From: Yponomeuta sedellus
Taxonomy: Eukaryota; Arthropoda; Insecta; Lepidoptera; Yponomeutidae
Direction: 5' to 3'
NCBI GenBank assembly: GCA_934045075.1
Contig: OW203732.1
Location: forward strand, 12,006,201 to 12,070,200
DNA length: 64,000 nucleotides
Within the stretch, counting starts at the first letter, position 1; every line of letters begins with the position of its first letter. Below are positions 43,201 to 52,567 of this stretch, one piece after another. The position numbers and the translations under genes are program-made. The notes under the pieces were generated by a model. It was not told the origin of the DNA and did no database searches. It was given only the letters and a program-made list of their open reading frames with translations.

Positions 43201-44500
43201 TGCTAGGTCAGACGCCATTTTGCGTTTTCGTCGTGAGTTGCTCCGCTCGCTAAAGTTTTATAAGATATTTAGAGAAGGCAACGCTGCGTATTTGTTTATG
43301 TGTTATATATCAAATTACTAAGAAAAGTGTGTAGATTATGTTTCAAATAATAGTTTCGTTGTATTTGATGGAAAAGAAAGTGAAAAAAGCCTCGAAATTT
43401 TAGCCCGGATTGTGCCGCTTGTATGGGCGGTCAGTGTCATTTTACCTCTTCCTGTTAATTATTCATTTATAGCTTTATTTTGGTGAATTAGAGTATGAAA
43501 ATTGTGTAAACAGTAATAGATAATATGCAGATCATATTATAAGTGTTAGTTCAGTGCTAGTGAATGAGTAATTAGTGAAAATAGTGAGACAAAGTTCAAA
43601 GTAGTGTCAAAATGGCGTGGATAGTGAAATTCATCTCGTCATTTGAATATCATGTAAGTTTATTGATAATTTTATTAGCATTACAAGTATAATAATCGGA
43701 TAGGGAATTTTATGCAGATTGTAGTGATATATAACACTTATTGAATAATTACAGAGTACTTTCTCTAATTTGAGAAATGCGGAACTGTGTCCACAAAAAA
43801 GATGCAAAAAAATGGTGGTGCGAAATGACCCTGCACTATGCGGCACCTTTGAACTTTCTTTTGTCCGAGCGCGTCGGGTGCTAGAGGGGTTAATAACAAA
43901 GAAATTATATTAATACCCTGAATGCTTTATTTCTGCAGAATTTTATTCAAAATTATGAGTTGCTGCTGGGTCACCCAGCGACTCTTAACAGACTGATATT
44001 TTAGTGTTTATTATATTGTTAGTATATTTATATAACATTTACATACAGGCACATTCATTGCTTGCTGGCCCTAATACCCTGTGTCTTGAGAACCAGAAAC
44101 AGCAACATCACAAACATGTAACATGCAAGACCTGGGGGATTTTTTTTAGTCCCCAGCCAGGGTTCGAACCCGGGACTTCTCGCATGGTAGGCAAATGTAC
44201 CTACTACTGCTGCACCACAGAGGTAGTCAAAGTTATGCAAAATGTAAATCACAACGTTTTAGTAATTTTAAGCCAAGTTTAACATGAAACATACTTGACC
44301 CAGTCGCAGTCTGGAAGATTTTCGAAATACTCTTGTTGTATCTGTATTGGAGACAGACCAGGCAGCGTTTCTTCGCCATGGTGGTTTCCGATAATGTTCA
44401 CACCTTCTGGCAAGAGCTGAGTGCTCGAATTGTGAGGGCTGTCATTTTCACCAGTTTTCTGCTCACAGGAAACTGACGCAACTATTGCACTATCACCCAT
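30455..44500 (-). CDS. DUF4781-like protein gene, copy B (complete, nine exons)
   Basis: Exons 44295-44500, 41735-41913, 41177-41368, 40482-40618, 39146-39400, 34205-34336, 33241-33342, 31803-31975 and 30455-31298 total 2220 bases: 739 codons plus a TAA stop. All joins keep phase and all borders are AG/GT. It is the upstream member of a tandem pair with copy A in the same orientation. The N-terminus is polar (about 45 residues, no signal peptide); the centre has a Gly/Ala/Val-rich stretch near residue 265, possibly membrane-active; the last 280 residues are mostly helical. DUF4781 is my recollection of the family; its role is unknown. An alternative ending by splicing near 30490 cannot be excluded. 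Introns hold SINE, foldback and piggyBac-like insertions. Confidence 0.85.
31803..31975 (-). CDS. Copy B exon 8
   Basis: 173 bases, acceptor CTCCTAG, donor GTAACC. Encodes LELFQFTAATLFFCNAVMSN and ends LRSNRH. Confidence 0.88.
31976..33240. other. Intron 8 of copy B with LINE tails
   Basis: Holds RTE-like 3' ends in opposite orientations: 32750-32822 (plus, ending GACGACGAC-like) and 32960-33145 (minus). Otherwise unrecognised AT-rich sequence. Confidence 0.5.
33241..33342 (-). CDS. Copy B exon 7
   Basis: 102 bases, phase 0, acceptor TTTGCAG, donor GTAAAA. Encodes VLRHANIVTGGAGVVNSLVH. Confidence 0.88.
33770..34125 (-). pseudogene. Worn duplicate copies of copy B exon 6
   Basis: 33967-34110 matches the 3' part of exon 6 and the intron behind it (CCTTTCATCTTCTTAATCG, GACAGCAAACT), and 33792-33850 a shorter piece (AGGCCGCGAT followed by AGATATGATTTTTCATT). 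Both lack the exon start and acceptor. They look like tandem duplications of about 180 bp of the exon end plus flank. Confidence 0.75.
34205..34336 (-). CDS. Copy B exon 6
   Basis: 132 bases, exactly as long as copy A exon 6. Encodes ARGSWLNIAASSVGLAAG. The donor is GTGACT, rarer than the GTGAGT of copy A. Two worn copies of the exon's end lie just downstream (33770-34125). Confidence 0.85.
34947..35091 (+). repeat. Foldback tRNA-like repeat copy
   Basis: A reverse-orientation piece (34947-35009) joined to a forward one (35010-35091) ending GCATTAAAAATAAAATAGT. Reverse-then-forward structure as at 38624 and 48303. Confidence 0.78.
35813..35866. repeat. Two adjacent hairpins with A-rich loops
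   Basis: Arms of 9 bp (35813-35821 and 35830-35838) then of 11 bp (35839-35849 and 35856-35866), the second starting on the base after the first ends; loops TAAAAAAA and AAAAAA. Confidence 0.75.
36092..36996 (+). pseudogene. THAP-type zinc finger, two exons, probably decayed
   Basis: Exon 36092-36171 (MPCYAVLESKKKS to VIFH, donor GTAAGA) and exon 36808-36996 (acceptor GTTTAG, donor GTTAGA) join in phase to give VIFHRFLRN then KLKWMAATGSQNW, KPTMNTIYSKHF and a C-terminal DAAIPEKMCF. Order and spacing match a THAP domain (C2CH zinc finger that binds DNA). Two of four expected zinc ligands look lost: the second Cys after MPCYAVL and the Cys of CSKHF, which is Tyr here. No further coding exon was found. 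It sits in an intron of copy B on the opposite strand; a domesticated or P-element-related origin is possible. Confidence 0.6.
37258..37803 (-). repeat. 600-bp dispersed repeat, inverted copy
   Basis: Reverse relative of the tandem pair at 54222-55648: shares GTTGCTCAAAAAGTG at one end and TTTCCGCACTTGTAATGAAA at the other, with GGTTGGCGCCATTTTC inside. No coding capacity. Confidence 0.8.
38624..38755 (+). repeat. Foldback tRNA-like copy with 13-bp target duplication
   Basis: Flanked by AGAACTTAAGTTG (38611-38623) and AGAACTAAAGTTG (38756-38768), one mismatch. Reverse piece first, then the forward tail ending in AAAAATAAAAATAGTA. Confidence 0.85.
39146..39400 (-). CDS. Copy B exon 5 (hydrophobic segment)
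   Basis: 255 bases, acceptor TTCCCCAG chosen by phase, donor GTAGGG. Encodes PTLGVKARVLSTVDTAS, then a Gly/Ala/Val/Thr run and GLYGLVRSSLHLHDRS; ends HEQ as in copy A. Confidence 0.88.
39504..39754. mobile_element. Foldback element with SINE fragment inside
   Basis: Perfect 22-bp outer arms (39504-39525 and 39733-39754). Inner arms around GGTGTAATGTAACAT and ATGTTACATTACACC. A fragment of the second SINE family (39533-39583) lies inside the left arm. Confidence 0.7.
40482..40618 (-). CDS. Copy B exon 4
   Basis: 137 bases, acceptor TTGCAG chosen by phase over an alternative AG three codons on, donor GTAATT. Encodes VYVDENARVYHDWQ and VPENGEYTGTIVE. Confidence 0.85.
40935..41050 (+). repeat. 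SINE-like repeat fragment (CGCGTGCCCACCGCGGA family)
   Basis: Shares CGCGTGCCCACCGCGGA and CACGATGTTTTCCTTCAC with 52150-52345, 60595-60850 and 62150-62285. The longer copies have a tRNA-like B-box region near their end (GGGAATCGA). Confidence 0.5.
41177..41368 (-). CDS. Copy B exon 3
   Basis: 192 bases, acceptor ATTACAG; the donor GTCGGT is weak but is the one that keeps phase with the next exon. Encodes KYSHNDEDIVMSVLLIVC and SDYWLDLHQRND. Confidence 0.82.
41453..41668. mobile_element. Foldback MITE-like element in copy B intron
   Basis: Outer arms of 28 bp with one mismatch (41453-41480 and 41641-41668), plus a second inner inverted pair of about 36 bp (containing CGCAGAGCTTAATCATGG). 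Fills most of intron 2 of copy B. Confidence 0.7.
41735..41913 (-). CDS. Copy B exon 2
   Basis: 179 bases, acceptor TTCCAG, donor GTAAGT. Encodes NYLLQNVAFALFG and, at its end, KVYEKICEQ. Confidence 0.88.
41940..42941. other. Intron 1 of copy B, first part
   Basis: 42230-42410 resembles 51960-52110 (GATTTATACAGC, then GGxACATxGTTTTxxATGG), a decayed retroposon. The rest is AT-rich and unrecognised. Confidence 0.4.
42946..43889. mobile_element. piggyBac-like nonautonomous element
   Basis: 944 bp between TTAA (42942-42945 and 43890-43893). Ends CCCTTCTCGCG and, in reverse, CCCCTCTAGCAC: short imperfect inverted repeats starting CCC, as in piggyBac. Just inside the left end, two related 24-bp palindromes (TAGTGTACA...TGTACACTA) stand at 42959-42982 and 43016-43039. 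No transposase. Confidence 0.7.
44040..44228 (-). repeat. tRNA-derived SINE, second family, near full length
   Basis: On the minus strand it starts GACTACCTCTGTGGTGCAGC (A-box region), has B box GGTTCGAACCC, then a body with CCCCCAGGTCTTGCATG and GACACAGGGTATTAGGGCC, ending ATGTGCCTGTATG. Body fragments recur at 39533-39583 and 55845-55960. Confidence 0.75.
44295..44500 (-). CDS. Copy B exon 1
   Basis: ATG at 44498-44500 (MGDSAIVASVSCEQKTGEND), donor GTATGT. Carries IQQEYFENL and DWVK, shared with copy A, after a copy-B-specific polar N-terminus. An upstream in-frame stretch without ATG is taken as 5' UTR. Confidence 0.8.
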
Positions 44501-45149
44501 AATCGTTTGATAACAAAGACGAGGAGAATATAAACACAAATTATAGTTAGGACACAATTTAGAGTAGGTACTGCACTGCACTAGATATGAACTAAGGAAA
44601 ACTTAACAAAGCAACGGAAAATTGATAAAACTCTGTGAAATTGTTAAGATGTCATCATCGCTGTGATACTGCGCACTGCACTACTTAGATGTAAATAATA
44701 GACGGCAACTTTAGGACACTTCTTGTCAAACAGCTAAGTACACAAAAAAATATGAAGGTGTTTAGACAATCAGGAAATAAATCCAAAGATCGTTTTTTAA
44801 TCACATTTATTTTCTAATTATGAAGGCAATTAATTACAGAAACATTTCGTACTTTCTCTAACATTTTACTTTACAGACAGATACAGAGTTACAGACTAAT
44901 TTTGACAGAAAACAAAACGAAAACTTTCAGTTTATTAATCAACGGGGTTTGGGCGATAATGAATATTACCACAACGGTGAAACAACGTTGGAAAAACCTG
45001 TGATACTAGAAAACTATTTAAGTGTCATTGTCATCATAAGGTAGGGTTGCCATCCGTCCCGGTACACCGGGACATGTCACCGGTTTCGAACTTCTGCCCC
45101 GGTTGTCCCGGTTGATATACAAAATACCCCGGTATTAAAATTTCAATGA

Positions 45150-46440
45150 GCTCTTTTCGGACAGCTATTAAAAAGTAAAAAAAAATACTTCCCTTTTCTC
45201 TCGTTGGATGGCGTTGCAAGTCTTGTGTATGGAAAATGAACTTTTTTTTTAATGCCAACGACGGAGTCGTCACAGCATAGCTATGACTATTGTGCGTTCA
45301 CGCGTGAGAGAATGAGGGATTTTCCTAAAGCAAATTAAAAACAAAAAATAGTTCTCTAAACTCCGACAGATGGCTCTGATAAAACTTGACTTGATTTTTT
45401 TTTTCACAATATATCTGTAATCTGTGAACTTCAGTCATTCCGTCTATAGTAATATACTCTGTGTTCCGTCTAGACCACAGAACAATTTAATCAACTCTAG
45501 TAATTTCTTTTACAAAGAAAACCGGTTGTTTTTAAGGTAATTTGTTTTTTTTTCTTTTGTATCAAAGAAGTCAATCAACAAATCATCAATTTATGAGAAG
45601 TCATGAAAATGCACTGTTAAAAACTTAAAATTAAGTAGTTAAAATGACGTCTGTTTTGTAATAAAATCTTCGACAGTGATAACAAAACTTCAACTTTGAC
45701 GACGACAGTGATATACAAACACAGACTATTAAAGGTCTCTCAGCGGTATTAAAAAAAAACTACGTACGTAGACAGCATCGCCATCTAGTAGCGAGATTGG
45801 AACTATTTTTTAGGAGCTGTCAGAAAATCGCTCATTGGTAACACTGAGATGTTTACTGTTACCTGTTACCATGTTAAAAATAATAAATCATTCCCATTAC
45901 TTGAGGAAAATAAAAGGATTGAGGGCTTGTTTAACCATCTTCAGATTAGGTCCAAAAGCTAATTCACATGTTATGTCCTTGTTACCAATTCTCTCACGCG
46001 TCAAGTTAATGTGAACGCACTGTATAGATTATAGGAAAAATGTGTGTGTGTTCCGTTTGACTGCTGAGTAATCTGTGCGTAGCTGAGCGTAGCGTGTTGA
46101 TTGTGTTGACTGTTGGTTGCGTCGCGTTTTCGTTTGTTTGAATATTTGATTTATTTACGACCTTGCTTGCCTACGGACCCTGATACTTTCTTTAATCGAC
46201 GAAAACAACGCTTGTGACCCGGACTACCTGATTGCTAAATTGATTGACCCGAGCCTGCTTATTGGACCACGATACAAAACTCTGTGAGAACTAATGTAGT
46301 CTCTCTTATCTGTGGAACTCATGCCTAACTTTATACTCTGTTATCCTACCAACTGATATAGAAAAAAAATCGTAGCAACTATATAGGTACTCCGTGCTAG
46401 CGCCATCTATTACGTCTGTGTGGAACTCCACTGACAGCCG
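45150..46440. other. Noncoding interior of the hAT-like element
   Basis: No frame resembling a transposase. Scattered CATCTAGTAGCG and GATGGC words only. Confidence 0.45.
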
Positions 46441-47707
46441 TCATTGAAAAGCCCTCATTGCAAGCAAAGCAACGTGTAAGCGTTGCCACACCGTCCTAAA
46501 AGGGACGGTTTTCCGTCCTTTTTATTTTACGACCGTCCCTTCACCGTCCCATTGCTACCACCGTCCCTTTTCTAAGCCGCCACTCCGTCTACGCATCCCA
46601 ATCAACATTATATTAGTGAACACATCCAACTAAGTGATTATGTTGTCTTTGAACGCATCCTTACGACAACGCTAAGCAAAAACTGAGATAACATTATATT
46701 CATTTTGTTATGGCGAACAAAGATAGCAATATTTTTGACATGCCGCTTACGCACTCATGGCATGGTCCGTTCCGAATTAGAAAAAACTAGCTATAGCTCA
46801 CGAACACTCAGTTACAGTAGAGTGGATGAGATGGATAACATGAATTATTAATTGAATGAACTGCAACCTAAATAGTTTGCGTAGAGCGGAACATCATCAA
46901 TGAAAAGAAAACAAACATTTTGCCGTGATTTTACGATTTGACAATACTAATTTTATGTATGATCCTATTAAACTATAACATAAAATAAATATAATGCACG
47001 ATAAAATAAATTGACTAATTATTATTGTGTTTGGTGGTTGGCGGTTGAGCGTCATGAACTTATCACTAACAACTTGAGCAATAAGGTATAATAACTATAA
47101 ATACCTACCTAGTATCAGGTTTTTTTACTTTAGTTCTTTACTATACATACAGTACATTGAAAACCGTACCCTAATCTTGAAAACGGTCCTTTTTCAGATT
47201 GGGTAACGTCCGAAATACATTTTCGGTTGCGGCAACACGCGAGCACAGGGAAGCGACGCGGTGGCGGAGGGCCCTGCCGTCCGCGCGCCGCCTCCCGGCG
47301 GCGGCGCCGCCTGCTGTGTTACCGCCTGCCAGTGGTGCCAGATTAGGCGATTTATCGCCATTTGGTCTATCTCTGAGGGTGAAATGGCGACGTAAAATGG
47401 CAATCGGCGACCAGTCGCCATTTGGGCTATACCTAATGTAATTTTTTCCGGCGACTATTGGGCTACTTTGAAACCGTGGTGCGTTCAGACGAGCAATCTC
47501 TTGCTGCAGTAAAGCCAGTAAAGGCCGGGCAACGCAGCCCATGTTTATGTATGAAGGCTGACGATGAGGAAGGCTTGGAAGACTTAGTGAAATTCTCAAT
47601 TTAGCAATCAGCTCTAAGTAAATACTTGAGTAACGTTCCGTCACGCTCTTTTCTGATAGTTTTGATGAGACAGCACTACTGTTTCTCAATGAGGGCTTTT
47701 CAATGAC
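46441..47707. mobile_element. Inverted-repeat element nested in the hAT-like element
   Basis: Ends TCATTGAAAAGCCCTCATT and its reverse complement (47689-47707). A half end recurs at 48065-48085. The interior has GGGACGG/CCGTCC repeats (46490-46570) and a GC-rich patch. An apparent 172-codon minus-strand frame at 47171-47689 has no recognisable domain. Confidence 0.55.
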
Positions 47708-48302
47708 AACTGTGAGTTAATTGCATAAAAAAAACTAGATGGCACTGCAAGGAGAACAAATGTCAATCATCATACGTTTTATCGCGTTTTATGATGTACG
47801 CACACATTATTATTTGTGATGACCTAAACATCTCTTTATAGTCTGTGATCTAAGCTAAACTGTTTCGAAACTGTTGAAATTTGAAAGTATTTTTACTTTG
47901 TTTATTACACACGTACGTGAATTGTGTCTTAACTAATGACTAGCCCGTGCATTGAGCATTTTTGCAAAAACATAGGCACTCACCGTTTTCCTAAATGATG
48001 TAAATTTTGACATATTATATGTCAGCACCATCTATCCGTAACTTGCGGTACTGTTTTTTGTTTTTAATGGCGCTTTGAAAAGCCCTCATTCAGAAACTAG
48101 CCCTTAATGTTTTTAATAGCTGAGGGGGAGTCGCTCGCTCGTAGCCCCGGCCGCCTACGCCTGAATGATCCTATCACAAAGGTTAACATAGGGCGCGTTT
48201 AGTGCATGGATGGGTGACCGTGCTATGACTAACGCTAGTTTAATATCTTTTATAATCATTTTAATTTGCTTTGTTAAGAAAATAAAGGCAACAAAGTTAA
48301 AA

Positions 48303-50112
48303 TTTAAAAACCTATTTAGAGGCTAAAAATTTCACCCATGCCGGGATTCGAACCCGCAACCTCTGGCTATCCGTACCAGCGCTCTACCAATTGAGCCAAT
48401 GGGCGACTCACGGCATCAGTGAAATTTCGAACCTCTTTACAATATTCTCTGTATTACGTACAGGCAGCGACATCTGACTTAAGCAAATTGCATTACTTAC
48501 AGCCTCGACTACCTACTTTGCAGTTAGGTTTTAACATCGGAACGATATCACTGTACTCACATGATTACACTATTTTTATTTTTAATGCACTAACCTTAGC
48601 ACGGGTTGTAGGTAGTAGTAAGTAGTCGAGGCTGTAAGTAATGCAATTTGCTTAAGTCAGATGTCGCTGCCTGTACGTAATACAGAGAATATTGTAAAGA
48701 GGTTCGAAATTTCACTGATGCCGTGAGTCGCCCATTGGCTCAATTGGTAGAGCGCTGGTACGGATAGCCAGAGGTTGCGGGTTCGAATCCCGGCATGGGT
48801 GAAATTTTTAGCCTCTAAATAGGTTTTTAAATTTGTTCCTTAGCACGGGTTAGTGCATTAAAAATAAAAATAGTGTAATCATGTGAGTACAGTGATATCG
48901 TTCCGATGTTAAAACCTAACTGCAAAGTAGGTAGTCGAGGCTGTAAGTAATGCAATTTGCTTAAGTCAGATGTCGCTGCCTGTACGTAATACAGAGAATA
49001 TTGTAAAGAGGTTCGAAATTTCACTGATGCCGTGAGTCGCCCATTGGCTCAATTGGTAGAGCGCTGGTACGGATAGCCAGAGGTTGCGGGTTCGAATCCC
49101 GGCATGGGTGAAATTTTTAGCCTCTAAATAGGTTTTTAAATTTGTTCCTTAGCACGGGTTAGTGCATTAAAAATAAAAATAGTGTAATCATGTGAGTACA
49201 GTGATATCGTTCCGATGTTAAAACCTAACTGCAAAGTAGGTAGTCGAGGCTGTAAGTAATGCAATTTGCTTAAGTCAGATGTCGCTGCCTGTACGTAATA
49301 CAGAGAATATTGTAAAGAGGTTCGAAATTTCACTGATGCCGTGAGTCGCCCATTGGCTCAATTGGTAGAGCGCTGGTACGGATAGCCAGAGGTTGCGGGT
49401 TCGAATCCCGGCATGGGTGAAATTTTTAGCCTCTAAATAGGTTTTTAAATTTGTTCCTTAGCACGGGTTAGTGCATTAAAAATAAAAATAGTGTAATCAT
49501 GTGAGTACAGTGATATCGTTCCGATGTTAAAACCTAACTGCAAAGTAGGTAGTCGAGGCTGTAAGTAATGCAATTTGCTTAAGTCAGATGTCGCTGCCTG
49601 TACGTAATACAGAGAATATTGTAAAGAGGTTCGAAATTTCACTGATGCCGTGAGTCGCCCATTGGCTCAATTGGTAGAGCGCTGGTACGGATAGCCAGAG
49701 GTTGCGGGTTCGAATCCCGGCATGGGTGAAATTTTTAGCCTCTAAATAGGTTTTTAAATTTGTTCCTTAGCACGGGTTAGTGCATTAAAAATAAAAATAG
49801 TGTAATCATGTGAGTACAGTGATATCGTTCCGATGTTAAAACCTAACTGCAAAGTAGGTAGTCGAGGCTGTAAGTAATGCAATTTGCTTAAGTCAGATGT
49901 CGCTGCCTGTACGTAATACAGAGAATATTGTAAAGAGGTTCGAAATTTCACTGATGCCGTGAGTCGCCCATTGGCTCAATTGGTAGAGCGCTGGTACGGA
50001 TAGCCAGAGGTTGCGGGTTCGAATCCCGGCATGGGTGAAATTTTTAGCCTCTAAATAGGTTTTTAAATTTGTTCCTTAGCACGGGTTAGTGCATTAAAAA
50101 TAAAAATAGTGT
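48303..50112 (+). repeat. tRNA-like tandem array 2, 309-bp units, one target duplication
   Basis: One reverse unit (tRNA-like block 48334-48404) then five forward blocks at 48730, 49039, 49348, 49657 and 49966, exactly 309 bp apart. The last four units are identical where compared. Bounded by AAAGTTAAAA on both sides (48293-48302 and 50113-50122). Ends in GCATTAAAAATAAAAATAGT, as single copies do. Differs from array 1 at fixed positions (CAGCCTCGAC, TACTCACATG). Confidence 0.9.
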
Positions 50113-50203
50113 AAAGTTAAAATGTTTATTTTTTCTTACATGGATATTTTTAGTATAATGTCCCGGTCAGTAATAAGGCTAATATGGCAACCCTATCATA
50201 AGG

Positions 50204-51059
50204 CTAAGCAAAGGATAAAGCACGGTTAAACAGAACAAATGAACTCTAAGGAAAGGCTTGAGGCTTACTACTATCATAGACAAAGAAGGTATATGCTACT
50301 ATACTCCGTAGTGTTTATATACTCTTTGCTATACTCTAAGGAGGAAAGGATGGTATTTTCTGGTAAGTAGGTAGGTATTTTCCCGTTATTTTCCGCATTT
50401 TCTGAAAACACGAAAAAAATCATAAATTAGAATCACTGAATCAGTCTAGGTAAGTAGGTAGGCACATAAAGATATGATTCGAATGTGTAAACTGGGGTAA
50501 CCATACACACCATAATTATGTAGGTAGGTAACCATACATACCAACCTATCTATGGTAGGTACCTATGCATGGTTTTTCAAGACCACGAGCGCGAGGGTGG
50601 TGGTTGGTCGGTGTCGACACAAATCAGTTTCTAATAGTGTGAATAAAGACGGCTTGTTGACTGAGTGATTTTCATGATGAAGAAGAACAACTTTGCGAAC
50701 CATGGCTAAAATGCCATCTCGGAATACCAACAATGCCTCGAAGAATGAAGAATAACTATTAGTGGTACCACCGGGTAAAGAATGAATAAAAAATAATACT
50801 TTATAATTTGCAGTAGGTACCTAAGCTACAAGAATGTAACCGTTAGCAGAGGCAGTTTACGTTTTTCCTTTAATTGTAGCTTACAAGTTAAGCCCGTAAG
50901 TGGTCAGGGTATGCACAAGATATAATTGTAGGTCTGCCATAATCGTTCAATAAGCTGAAATTCATCTATAGCCTGTGCCAGAGCTCGCCATATCGCTCTG
51001 TCCTAGGCCATCCAGCCGATACCAGCTACTTGGCATATTGATTTATATTACCTAACCTT
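50204..51059. other. Intergenic sequence rich in GTAGGTA
   Basis: No gene seen. GTAGGTAGGTA-like short tracts at 50370, 50455 and 50520-50570. Confidence 0.35.
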
Positions 51060-52160
51060 TTGAATGTTCCCACTGCTGAGGCACAGGTGTCTTCCTGCAA
51101 CGCAGGAAGGTTAGGCCATACTCTGGCCTAATCTTGGCCTAACCTTCCAACGCAGGAAGGTGGCTCCTGCGATTCAGGAAGAGACCCATAGCATCCAGGA
51201 AGAGAAGAAAGAGATTCAGGAAGAGGCCCATGCTCCGTCGTATAGCTTAACGACTGCCAATACGTGACAGCCAGCACCAAGTGCTTAAAGTGCCTTGCGA
51301 AGCACGAAAGCGCTCGAAAAAAATGCCACTAGCGGTAGTCACGGAATGGTCACCTATCCAGCACCTGACCACGCCTATTTGCTGCTTTACTTTAGTTATT
51401 GATTCCAATCACTCGGTTCCACTAGACCACGAGCGCTTCTATGACATATTGATTTATAAGACGCAATTTGTGGAAGAATAAAAAAAAATAAAGGAATTAT
51501 AATAAAATCATCATAAAACAAAAAAATCATTATTTATTGTAATAACAAAGGCTTAAAGCTCGAGCTTCTAAGACCTATAAAACCTTATAGGATTACACCA
51601 CAGTTGCGAGTCGTGAAAAGGCTTGAGGCGTGAGTCTTTTCCTAGAAGGCTCTAGTTTTTAGGTAATAAAAACCTCAAGCCTCAAGCCTTATTTTAGGCT
51701 CGAGTCCCCAAAATTAAGGGTAACCTAAATTATTAAATAAATGCTTAAAAGGCTCGAGTCCTTTCATCACTAGTTGGTGCCCGTGGTCATGTAATGGCAG
51801 TCGTTAAGTCATGTCAGAGCCCTTATGGGCGGCTTAACTTTTGACATTATGGCCCGCCACAGTCTTACAATCCTCCATAAACCCGATCTCGGCCCTCGGG
51901 GTGGAGTATGGCTTCCTGTGAGGCCGGAAGAGAGCCGTACCCTAGCCGTAATATTGGCCTTTTTGCATCTACTTAATGAGATGATTTATACAGCGTCCAA
52001 TGGTATCTTCACTCACACTAGATGGGTGAAGGGACCACTCCGACGCTGTAGTGCCTGGGACATGGTTTTTTATAGATGGTGTAGGCTTACCCAGCACCTA
52101 AACCATCCTGCCAGCTTAGTCGGCCTAGCCCACAGGAAATACTAGTCAATACGTGCGGAG
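51060..52160. repeat. Decayed retroposon fragments
   Basis: 51060-51210: repeated GCAGGAAGG and CAGGAAGAG words. 51230-51430 and 51775-51900 match the repeat at 2640. 51960-52140 matches 42230-42410 and 62040-62150. Between them, 51540-51770 has a GGCTTGAGGC / GCCTCAAGCC family of short inverted words. Confidence 0.45.
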
Positions 52161-52345
52161 CCAACCACGCCGCGGGTTTACTCACGATGTTTTCCTTCAC
52201 CGTTAGCGTGTGGTATTGCGACTACAAATTCGCAAATGTATTTAACTTTGAAATTAAACAAAGTCATCGGTACATGCCCGCACTCGGGATCGAACCTGGT
52301 GCTCTCGCTTGCCAGTCCATGTTTCTACCCACACCCCAGCAGTGG
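52150..52345 (+). repeat. SINE-like repeat (CACGATGTTTTCCTTCAC family)
   Basis: Better preserved than the copy at 40935; contains GTGGTATTGCGAC, ACATGCCCGCACTCGGGATC and CTTGCCAGTCCATG, as in 60595-60850. Confidence 0.5.
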
Positions 52346-52499
52346 GTACATACAAAAAGGGTTGGTGAGGGAACACAAAGGGAACACCATTGCTATCTAT
52401 GGACTTTTGCCATTTCATAGGTAGTTATTGATCCCTTCACTAAAAAACCATTTAAACGGAAATCAATAAAAAATTTGAAGACTATTTGGAAGACTATTA

Positions 52500-52567
52500 G
52501 AAATCATGGGAAAAAATTCAACTCCAATGGGGCTACCCATTGGAGTTGAATTTTTTCCCTTGATTTC
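52500..52567. repeat. Hairpin, 32-bp arms
   Basis: Arms 52500-52531 and 52536-52567 differ at one base, with a 4-base loop GCTA. No flanking duplication. Confidence 0.75.

Larger units (their letters stand above)
45042..50195. mobile_element. hAT-like element, 5.15 kb, carrying tRNA-like array 2
   Basis: Flanked by a perfect 8-bp duplication TCATAAGG (45034-45041 and 50196-50203). Ends TAGGGTTGCCAT and ATGGCAACCCTA, the terminal repeat type of many insect hAT elements; subterminal GTCCCGG repeats on both sides. No transposase frame is recognisable, so it is nonautonomous. Nested in it: an inverted-repeat element (46441-47707), a GC-rich patch at 47210-47330, and array 2 (48303-50112). It starts about 540 bp upstream of the copy B start codon. 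Confidence 0.82.

Noticed and set aside
44004..44282. 92-codon plus-strand frame
   Set aside because: Coincides with the minus-strand tRNA-derived SINE.
47171..47689. 172-codon minus-strand frame with a GC-rich end
   Set aside because: Lies inside a nested inverted-repeat element, no domain recognised, composition changes abruptly along it.
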